Assembly (NCBI GenBank): GCA_017434045.1
Contig: JAFRGA010000078.1
Span: 1 to 58,478 of the forward strand
DNA length: 58,478 nucleotides
Direction: 5' to 3'
Source of the DNA: Eggerthellaceae bacterium
GTDB taxonomy: Bacteria; Actinomycetota; Coriobacteriia; Coriobacteriales; Eggerthellaceae
The translations under genes were made by a program, and so were the position numbers. Positions 52,245 through 58,478 of the stretch are shown here, one piece after another; position 1 is the stretch's first letter; each line of letters begins with the position of its first letter. The notes below the pieces were generated by a model. The model searched no databases and was not told where the DNA came from. It saw nothing but the letters and a program-made list of their open reading frames with translations.

Positions 52245-52781
52245 GAGTACCTCTTCTGTCGTGGGCGAATAAAAAACAGCCTGTTCATGGGCGACCAAGA
52301 ATTACGGCCTCTCCTCTCTCAAGCTGGCAGAAACAGAATAGCGCAAAACGCAACGCTTTGCTGGCAAAAGATTGAATCGCCTTCAAAGCCATTTGCTCCC
52401 CCTCGCGCATGACCGTACGCTTGCGTCAGTTCTGCCCGCCCGGCCCGCATTCGGCCCGCGGGCCTACCCGTCAGGCCGGGTGGGCTGACCTGCCATAAAG
52501 CTACAAAGTCCCTCTGCCGGGTCGTCCGATCGGAGGGGCGAGCCGCTTCCGAAGGCGGGCAGCGAGGTTGCGTGTGGATTGGGGACATTACCGCCGGAGG
52601 GCTGTAGGCGAACCCCTCCGGTCGGACGACCCGGCAGGCGGGCAGCGATGCTGCGTGCGAGGTGGGAAATTACCGCCGGAGGGCTGTAGGCGAGCCCCTT
52701 CGGCCGGACGATCTAGCAGAGGATGCTGTAGGCGAACCCCTTCGGGCGGACGGCCTGCTCAAGTGGATTACGAGCGCTACG
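52245..52781. other. 537-bp gene-free stretch with GC-rich repeats
   Basis: No gene is seen between hpf and folC. The first half is GC-rich with self-complementary patches near 52430-52500 (CCCGCCCGGCCCGC, GGCCGGGTGGGC). The second half is the imperfect 82-bp repeat listed separately. Confidence 0.5.
52509..52768. repeat. Imperfect tandem repeat, period about 82 bp
   Basis: TTACCGCCGGAGGGCTGTAGGC occurs at 52588 and 52670 (period 82). Partial units lie on both sides: a GTCCGATCGGAGG/GCGGGCAGCGAGGTTGCGTG piece before, and GATGCTGTAGGCGAACCCC at about 52722. Units hold short inverted repeats (CCGGAGG...CCTCCGG), so each could fold. Confidence 0.6.
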
Positions 52782-54083
52782 TTACGCTTCCAGGACGCCT
52801 TTCAGCAGCGAGACGGAGTACAAGCTGCCCCAGGCGCACACGACCCCATCGCTTCCGGCAAGGTCTTTCGCCAGCATCATAGCGGCACCGAAATCGGGGG
52901 CGACGCGGATGTCGGGGTCGAGTCCAAGCGCAGCCGCCTCCTCGGAGACCGCTTGCGCCAAATCATCGCCCGAAAGCGCGCGGAGGACGTTAGGCGAGGT
53001 CACGCAAACCCATGCAGCCCCCAACGGCGCCACGCTGCGTATCATCGTGCGGTAGTCCTTGTCGGCAAGCACGCTCATCAGGAACACGATGCGCCTGCCT
53101 GCAAACGCGTCATTCAAGCTCTCGGCCAAGACGGCAGCACCTTGCGGGTTGTGTCCGCCATCCACCACCACTGCCGGCGGCCCAACCGACACGACTTCGA
53201 AACGCGCAGGCCAGACGGTGCTGGAAATGCCCTTCACCACATCTTCGTCCGTTATCTTCCAGCCACGGTCACGGAGCCCTTCGATCGCCTCGAGCGCGAG
53301 GGCGGCGTTCGAAGGTTGATAGCTCCCGAGCAATCGCGTCTTGTATTCGACACCCTTGTAGCTGAACGGCCTCAATGCGCCCTCGATGGGGCGTATTTCG
53401 AGCTGATTGAAATCGGGCGTCGTCACATCCGTTCCAGCCGCCTTCGCAGCCGCCTCGATCGCGAGCATGGCGCCCTCGTCGTCTTGAGGCCACGAGACGA
53501 CCTTCGCACCTGGCTTGATGATGCCCGCCTTCTCGGCGGCAATGGCCGCCATGGTGTCGCCGAGGAGTTCCGTATGGTCGAGCCCGATGCGCACTATGAC
53601 GCACGCCTCGGGGTTCTCGATGATGTTCGTGGAATCCAGACGGCCGCCCAAACCCACCTCGGCCACGACGATATCGCAGCCGCTCCGCGCGAAGTGCTCG
53701 AAGGCAACGGCTGTCATGAGCTCGAACTCGGTGGGATGCTCGCCCGTCTCGGCAGCCATGGCCTCGGCGTGCTCGCGCACGTCCATCGTCACATCACGCA
53801 GGTCGTCGAGCGAGATGTTCTCGCCGTTCACGCGAATCCGCTCCTCGAACGTGATGATATAGGGGCTGGTGAACAAGCCGGTCTTGTAGCCCGCTTCGCG
53901 CAACACCGACTCGATGAACGCACATGTCGACCCTTTCCCGTTCGTGCCTGCCACGTGCACGAACTTCAAACGGTCTTGCGGACGCCCGAGGCGCTCGAGC
54001 AGCTCTTGCGTGCGCTCCAGGCCATAACGCGACTGCTGCCAACGCGGCTCGTTGATATAAGCGATAGGATCAAACTCGTTCAT
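52782..54083 (-). CDS. folC: Folylpolyglutamate/dihydrofolate synthase
   Basis: 433 aa. Mur-ligase-type ATPase: VHVAGTNGKGSTCAFI (P-loop), GLFTSPYIITFEERIRVNG, EVGLGGRLDSTNI, GLDHTELLGDT, then a C-terminal domain with VVDGGHNPQGA. It adds glutamates to folates and helps keep the tetrahydrofolate pool that would accept methyl groups from the demethylation island. ATG 54083; last gene of alr-udg-folC. Confidence 0.93.
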   Translation of the reverse strand: MNEFDPIAYINEPRWQQSRYGLERTQELLERLGRPQDRLKFVHVAGTNGKGSTCAFIESVLREAGYKTGLFTSPYIITFEERIRVNGENISLDDLRDVTMDVREHAEAMAAETGEHPTEFELMTAVAFEHFARSGCDIVVAEVGLGGRLDSTNIIENPEACVIVRIGLDHTELLGDTMAAIAAEKAGIIKPGAKVVSWPQDDEGAMLAIEAAAKAAGTDVTTPDFNQLEIRPIEGALRPFSYKGVEYKTRLLGSYQPSNAALALEAIEGLRDRGWKITDEDVVKGISSTVWPARFEVVSVGPPAVVVDGGHNPQGAAVLAESLNDAFAGRRIVFLMSVLADKDYRTMIRSVAPLGAAWVCVTSPNVLRALSGDDLAQAVSEEAAALGLDPDIRVAPDFGAAMMLAKDLAGSDGVVCAWGSLYSVSLLKGVLEA

Positions 54084-54135
54084 GAGGAATCACTCCTTAT
54101 GTATGCTCGGGCTTTGCTCTTCGGCGCATCGCGGC

Positions 54136-54696
54136 TTACTGTTTGAGCAGCTCGCCCAACGTGGCGAAATCGTTTTCGAGGGCAGCCCATTTCGTCCGAT
54201 CGTAAATGGCTGCGGCGGGATGGTAAATGGGAAACACCTTGAAGCGCCCCGCCTGTTGCAGGGTCCCATGCAGGCGGGTTATCCCGACTTCGGTTTTGAG
54301 CACGAATTTCGTGGCGAAGTTCCCCAAGGTCACGATGAACTCCGGGTTAATCGTACGCGTCTGCTCGCGCAGGAAGGGCGTGCATACCTCGATCTCCTCG
54401 GGGCGCGGATCGCGGTTTCCCGGCGGCCTGCATTTCAGGACGTTCGCGATGAACACGTCCTCGCGCTTCAAACCCGCGATCTCGAGCAATTGGTTGAGAT
54501 TCTGCCCAGCAGCGCCTACAAACGGCACACCCTGCAAATCCTCGTTCTTCCCAGGAGCTTCACCGATGAAAAGCACGCGTGCATCGGGATTCCCGTCCCC
54601 GAACACCGTCTGCGTGCGCCCGTCCGCCAACGGGCACCTCCGGCATGTGGCGACCTGCGCCCTCAGCTCCTCAAGCGGAATATGCGGTTTCGGCAT
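54136..54696 (-). CDS. Uracil-DNA glycosylase, family 4 (4Fe-4S)
   Basis: 186 aa. GEAPGKNEDLQGVPFVGAAG (motif 1, here split in reading) and IYHPAA (motif 2 region) are typical of thermophile-type family 4 UDG. Cys18, Cys21 and two later Cys (LKCRPPGNRDP and EVCTPF) bind the iron-sulfur cluster. It removes uracil from DNA. The gap to folC is 52 bases; start ATG 54696. Confidence 0.9.
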   Translation of the reverse strand: MPKPHIPLEELRAQVATCRRCPLADGRTQTVFGDGNPDARVLFIGEAPGKNEDLQGVPFVGAAGQNLNQLLEIAGLKREDVFIANVLKCRPPGNRDPRPEEIEVCTPFLREQTRTINPEFIVTLGNFATKFVLKTEVGITRLHGTLQQAGRFKVFPIYHPAAAIYDRTKWAALENDFATLGELLKQ

Positions 54697-54760
54697 TGCT
54701 CATCTCCCCTGATTCCATGATTTCCAACTTGATGCGGCGCACATGAGCGGCAACTCGACC

Positions 54761-56098
54761 CTACACGAACACGCGGGGCAGCTGCTGTGAGAAACCGCAT
54801 GCGATCTCGTAGTTCACGGTGCTGAGCTTCTCGGCCATCTCGTCGATGGTGATCTCGGCGATTCCCTGGCTTCCCACGACGAGGACCTCGTCACCCGGCT
54901 GCGGGTCTATCAGCTCACGCACGGCGGAACGGCGCATATCGACCTCGAACATGCACTGGTCCATGCAGATGGCGCCCACCTGCCGGACATAACGGCCGCC
55001 GATGATGAAGTCGGTGTTGCCGGACAGGCCCCGGCGCAACCCGTTTGCGTATCCGATGGGGATCGTGCAGATCTTCACCGATCCAGGGCTGCGGTAATGC
55101 AAGCCGTATGAGACGCCTTCGCTCACGCCTAACGGCCGGGCGTCGCAGATGCGCGCATGCACGCTCATGGCGGGCATCAACTCGACGATGTTGCGCGTCT
55201 CGGGACAAGGATGCAAGCCGTAGAGGGCTATGCCCATGCGCACCATGTCGAAATGAACGCTTGGATACCTGAACGCCGCAGCTGAATTGGCGGCATGGAC
55301 CACCCCGGGATCGAACCCCGCCGCATTGATGCTCTCGAGCGCGTCGATGAACCTCTTGGTCTGAATTTGCAAGTCGAGCGTTTCCGCGCAGTCCGCCGTT
55401 GCGTAGTGGGTGTACACCCCTTCCAGCTCAAGCGCGCGGTGGAAGCTCACCTGATGGAGAAACTCGACCACATCATCGTAGCGCACCCCGATACGGTTCA
55501 TGCCCGTATTGACCGCGAGATGGTACGGGGCCGTCATGCCGTGAAGGTCGGCGACCTCTCCGTAGGAAACCGCGAAATCGGGCTCGTAAACCGATGGGAT
55601 GATGTTGTACCCCAAAAGTTGCGGAATGCTCGTCTTGGCGGGTTGCGACAAAACGAGTATGGGAGCGGTTATCCCCGCCTTGCGGAGCGCGACGGCTTCA
55701 AGCACATTGGACACCGCCAGACGGTCGGCCCCCGCCCCTATGGCCGCTTTGGAGACTTCAACTGCACCATGGCCATAGGCGTCGGCCTTCACCACGGCCA
55801 TGAGCCGGCAACGAGGCTGGAGAAAGCGCCTGGACTGCGCGACATTGTAGCGGATTGCCGAAAGGTCGATTTGCGTCCAGGCCATCCGGCTTTCGTGGGG
55901 CCTTCCATCCTCGAGCTCGACTGGCTGGAACGGCAGTCTCTCTTTCCTGCCGCTCGACGCAGCCTCCCGGGCGTAATGCAGCGGCGCAGCCTGGCCTCCC
56001 GCGGCCGCAGCTCGCCTACGGCGAGACGCCTCGCCCGCCGACTCGAATCCGTCGGGACGGTTCGCGAAACCCGTGAATCCATTGGGCAGGTTTTCCAT
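54761..56098 (-). CDS. alr: Alanine racemase with N-terminal extension
   Basis: 445 aa from ATG 56098 (GAAGGGAAA upstream). The racemase proper starts around residue 71 (MAWTQIDLSAIRYNVAQ), with the PLP lysine in AVVKADAYGHG and the catalytic Tyr region GVSYGLHYRSPG. It makes D-alanine for the cell wall. The first 70 residues are a low-complexity Arg/Ala/Gly-rich extension not found in usual Alr (about 375 aa); translation might instead start at the internal ATG. The reading frame is continuous. Confidence 0.9.
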   Translation of the reverse strand: MENLPNGFTGFANRPDGFESAGEASRRRRAAAAGGQAAPLHYAREAASSGRKERLPFQPVELEDGRPHESRMAWTQIDLSAIRYNVAQSRRFLQPRCRLMAVVKADAYGHGAVEVSKAAIGAGADRLAVSNVLEAVALRKAGITAPILVLSQPAKTSIPQLLGYNIIPSVYEPDFAVSYGEVADLHGMTAPYHLAVNTGMNRIGVRYDDVVEFLHQVSFHRALELEGVYTHYATADCAETLDLQIQTKRFIDALESINAAGFDPGVVHAANSAAAFRYPSVHFDMVRMGIALYGLHPCPETRNIVELMPAMSVHARICDARPLGVSEGVSYGLHYRSPGSVKICTIPIGYANGLRRGLSGNTDFIIGGRYVRQVGAICMDQCMFEVDMRRSAVRELIDPQPGDEVLVVGSQGIAEITIDEMAEKLSTVNYEIACGFSQQLPRVFV

Positions 56099-56265
56099 GC
56101 TGCATTTCCCTTCGATTAGCAGATGAGAAGAGCATACAGCGGATTTGCCCGAAATCCCACGGTGGCGGCAAGAATTCTCAGGTATAAAACGCAACATGAA
56201 GCATTGCGATCACCGTCCTGGAGACGGCTGATCGCCCCAAGGGGGGGTGATCGCATCAGAATAGC

Positions 56266-56291
56266 AAGGGGCCGCCCGCGGGCGGCCCCTT
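56266..56291 (-). terminator. Terminator after rplQ
   Basis: A 26-bp perfect palindrome (56266-56291), 22 bases past the rplQ stop. It closes the rpsD-rpoA-rplQ transcript. Confidence 0.7.
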
Positions 56292-56313
56292 GAACCGATG
56301 ATGCGAAAATCCG

Positions 56314-56856
56314 CTATTCGGCCTTTTCCTCAGCCTTCTCAGCTTCCTCGGCGGCCTCTTCGACGACCTCGGCAACCTCTTCGGCTTCCTCGACAGCCTC
56401 GACCTCGATGATCTCCTCGGCCTTCTCTTCAGCCTTCGCCTGGACCTTCTCGGCCTTCTTCGGCTCGGCGACCTTCTTGGCCTTCTTCTTCACCGGCTCG
56501 GTGCACAGCTCCATGATAACCATGGGAGCGCCGTCACCCTTGCGGGGGCCGAGCTTCATGATGCGGGTGTAACCACCGTTGCGGTCGGCGAACATGCCCT
56601 GCTCGACCTTCTCGAAAATCTCGCGGACGAGCTCTTTGTCGCCACCCAGACGGGCGATGGCCAGACGACGCGAATGCAGGTCGCCCTTCTTGGCCCAAGT
56701 GATGATGCGGTCGACCTCGGGACGAATCTCCTTTGCGCGAGACTCGATCGTCTTGATGCGGTCGTTGTACAGCAGCGCAGCGGTCAGCGAACGCTTCATC
56801 GCCTTGGTGTGCGAGAAGTCGGTGCCGAGCTTGCGGCCCTTGTAGTTGTGTCTCAT
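56314..56856 (-). CDS. rplQ: Ribosomal protein L17 with long acidic tail
   Basis: 180 aa. The first 120 residues are standard bL17 (MRHNYKGRKLGTDFSHTKAM, RIMKLGPRKGDGAPMV). A Lys-rich stretch (KKKAKKVAEPKKAEK) and then about 45 residues of almost only Glu, Ala and Val follow. Acidic L17 tails occur in some actinobacteria, and here it roughly adds half the normal length. It starts 12 bases after rpoA. Confidence 0.95.
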   Translation of the reverse strand: MRHNYKGRKLGTDFSHTKAMKRSLTAALLYNDRIKTIESRAKEIRPEVDRIITWAKKGDLHSRRLAIARLGGDKELVREIFEKVEQGMFADRNGGYTRIMKLGPRKGDGAPMVIMELCTEPVKKKAKKVAEPKKAEKVQAKAEEKAEEIIEVEAVEEAEEVAEVVEEAAEEAEKAEEKAE

Positions 56857-56868
56857 AGTTCCAAGCTC

Positions 56869-57819
56869 CTATAGTTTCAAATTGAGGCCCATCGATATAA
56901 GCTTGTCTTTAACCTCTTCGATGGACTTTGCACCAAAGTTCCTGATGTTGAGCAGGTCGTTCTCGGAGAACTCGACCAGCTGTCGAACCGAATGGATACC
57001 TGCGCGCTTCAGGCAGTTGTACGAACGGACCGAGAGGTCGAGGTCTTCGATCTGCTTGTCGAGCTCTGCGTTCGTCTCCTGGCCTTCCGGAGCGAAAATA
57101 GAGACGACTTCGACTTCCTCTTCGCCTTCGACTTCGGCCAACGCCATAAACGCACCCATGTACTGGTTGATGATGTTAACGGCGGCGAGAACAGCGTCCG
57201 CCGGCGTTATGGAGCCGTCGGTTTCGACTTCGAGCACCAGTTTGTCGTAGTCGGTGCGCTGGCCGACGCGCGTGTTGGTAACGTTCATCGTGCAACGGCG
57301 AACCGGGGAGAACAGCGAATCGACATGAATGATGCCAATCGGGTCTTCAGTGCGCTTGTTGCGGTCGGCATCGACGTAGCCGCGGCCGACGCCGATGCGG
57401 ATCGACATCTCCAACTGCCCGCCGTCTGCCACTGTTGCGATGACGTGCTCGGGGTTGATGAGCGTGAACTCGGTGGGGACCTGAAGATCGGCGCCGGTGA
57501 CCACGCACGGGCCCTCGGCGGACACGTGGGCAACTGCCTCTTCGATATCAGAGGAAAGCGCCTGGAACACCAAACCCTTGACGTTCAACACGATATCGGT
57601 AATATCCTCGATCACGCCCTCGGCCGTGGTGAACTCGTGCTGTACGCCCTCGATTTGGATGGCGGTCGCCTTCGCGCCGTCAAGGGACGAGAGCAGAACG
57701 CGGCGCAGCGAGTTGCCTAGCGTGTTGCCGTAACCACGCTCAAGCGGCTCCACGATGAAACGCGCGACGGTATCGTTCACTTCTTCCGTTGTAACTGTCG
57801 GCCTCATGAACTCTGTCAT
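56869..57819 (-). CDS. rpoA: RNA polymerase alpha subunit
   Basis: 316 aa; ATG 57819 with AAGGAGG upstream. N-terminal dimerisation domain (FIVEPLERGYGNTLGNSLRR, VLLSSL) and C-terminal DNA-binding domain (LDLSVRSYNCLKRAGIHSVR, NFGAKSIEEVKDKL). It assembles the polymerase core. Middle gene of rpsD-rpoA-rplQ. Confidence 0.97.
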   Translation of the reverse strand: MTEFMRPTVTTEEVNDTVARFIVEPLERGYGNTLGNSLRRVLLSSLDGAKATAIQIEGVQHEFTTAEGVIEDITDIVLNVKGLVFQALSSDIEEAVAHVSAEGPCVVTGADLQVPTEFTLINPEHVIATVADGGQLEMSIRIGVGRGYVDADRNKRTEDPIGIIHVDSLFSPVRRCTMNVTNTRVGQRTDYDKLVLEVETDGSITPADAVLAAVNIINQYMGAFMALAEVEGEEEVEVVSIFAPEGQETNAELDKQIEDLDLSVRSYNCLKRAGIHSVRQLVEFSENDLLNIRNFGAKSIEEVKDKLISMGLNLKL

Positions 57820-57850
57820 GTGTGGTAAGCCTCCTTAACTTCGGGCGCGA

Positions 57851-58444
57851 TTACTTCGAGTAGAGTTCGACGATCAGCTGCTCGTTAATGTCGAGGTCGA
57901 TCTGATCGCGAGTGGGAAGCGAGAGCACACTGCCCTGCAGCTTCTCGATGTCGACTTCCAGCCAAGCCGGAACCGACACGCGCTCGTTGGAAACCAGGGC
58001 GCTCTTGATGACGAGCAGCTCCTTGGCCTTCGGGGCGACGGCGACGAGGTCGCCGGGGCGCACGCGGTAGGACGGGATGTCCACACGCTTGCCGTTGACG
58101 GTGATGTGGCCATGGGTGACCGTCTGACGCGCTTCCTTGCGCGTGCGAGCGAAGCCCAGGCGGAACACGACGTTGTCCAAACGCGATTCGAGGATGGCCA
58201 TCAGGTTCTCGCCCGTGACGCCTTCCTGAGCCAGCGCATGCTTGTAGTAGCGGCGGAACTGCTTCTCCAGCACGCCGTAGATGAACTTGGCCTTCTGCTT
58301 CTCGCGCAGCTGCATGCCGTACTCGCTCTCCTTGCGACGGCGTGCGGGCTGACGCTTAGATTCCTTGGTGGTATAGCCCAGCACCACTGGATCAATGCCC
58401 AGCTGGCGGCAGCGCTTCAGAACCGGAGTCCTGTCAATTGCCAT
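57851..58444 (-). CDS. rpsD: Ribosomal protein S4
   Basis: 197 aa; ATG 58444, near the window edge. S4 landmarks: a Lys/Arg-rich N-terminus, RLDNVVFRLGFARTRKEARQ and VTHGHITVNGKRVDIPSYRV (S4 RNA-binding domain). It binds 16S rRNA and starts 30S assembly. It lies 31 bases before rpoA. The N-terminal zinc-type cysteines are reduced to one. Confidence 0.96.
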   Translation of the reverse strand: MAIDRTPVLKRCRQLGIDPVVLGYTTKESKRQPARRRKESEYGMQLREKQKAKFIYGVLEKQFRRYYKHALAQEGVTGENLMAILESRLDNVVFRLGFARTRKEARQTVTHGHITVNGKRVDIPSYRVRPGDLVAVAPKAKELLVIKSALVSNERVSVPAWLEVDIEKLQGSVLSLPTRDQIDLDINEQLIVELYSK

Positions 58445-58478
58445 AATCTGAATCCTCCTGTATACGAGCTAGACGCGA

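Noticed and set aside
52245-52781. CRISPR array between hpf and folC
   Set aside because: The repeats are about 82 bp apart, imperfect over their whole length and have no unique spacers; no cas genes are present.
55303-55320. Sequence resembling a tRNA T-arm (GGATCGAACCCC)
   Set aside because: It lies within alr, and no matching acceptor or anticodon stem surrounds it.

Overview
The window looks like the chromosome of an anaerobic, high-GC actinobacterium of the gut family Eggerthellaceae (Coriobacteriia; relatives of Gordonibacter, Eggerthella and Adlercreutzia). The assignment is inferred from gene content: cytoplasmic molybdopterin enzymes resembling catechol dehydroxylases and pyrogallol transhydroxylase, many PucR/CdaR-type regulators, a tungsten-type aldehyde oxidoreductase, and the rpsD-rpoA-rplQ ribosomal block. 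No rRNA or tRNA gene was seen.

Layout. (a) 1-2.0 kb: two nearly identical genes for a 44-residue peptide, a strong terminator, a hypothetical gene, a 37-bp-arm inverted repeat and a TetR-type regulator. (b) 2.2-8.3 kb: a compact amidohydrolase, a two-subunit enzyme matching pyrogallol-phloroglucinol transhydroxylase, and a ferredoxin-like aldo/keto reductase. (c) 8.3-13 kb: a PucR-type regulator and an aldehyde:ferredoxin oxidoreductase with its own four-cluster ferredoxin. (d) 13-41 kb: an O-demethylation island. It has three UroD-type (MtvB-like) methyltransferases, four transporters and two further PucR regulators. It also has one corrinoid protein, a RACo-like corrinoid activator, a DUF2284 protein, a hydantoinase/oxoprolinase-type ATPase and a methyltetrahydrofolate methyltransferase (MtvA-like). 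Inside it lie a second molybdopterin oxidoreductase with a small ferredoxin, an SDR, two zinc-ribbon proteins, a trigger-factor-like chaperone, an FKBP isomerase and an arylamine N-acetyltransferase. (e) 41.5-58.5 kb: housekeeping genes, almost all on the minus strand (gatCAB, aspS, an iron alcohol dehydrogenase, pth, prs, glmU, acpP, hpf, folC, udg, alr, rplQ, rpoA, rpsD).

How the genes may work together (inference). Transporters import methoxylated plant aromatics or their glycosides. The three methyltransferases each take a methyl group from a different aryl methyl ether and pass it to the single corrinoid protein at 35.3 kb. The enzyme at 40.4 kb moves the methyl group to tetrahydrofolate, and the RACo-like protein re-reduces inactive cobalt. 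The exposed catechol or pyrogallol groups would then be substrates for the molybdopterin enzymes at 3.4 and 21 kb. The window therefore reads as a 'demethylate, then rearrange or dehydroxylate' polyphenol locus with PucR regulators as candidate substrate sensors.

Three housekeeping-type genes look unusual. GatA aligns along its length but has lost the amidase catalytic residues. GlmU stops before its acetyltransferase active site. The arylamine N-acetyltransferase is cut by an in-frame TAG, with a further 33 plausible codons after it.
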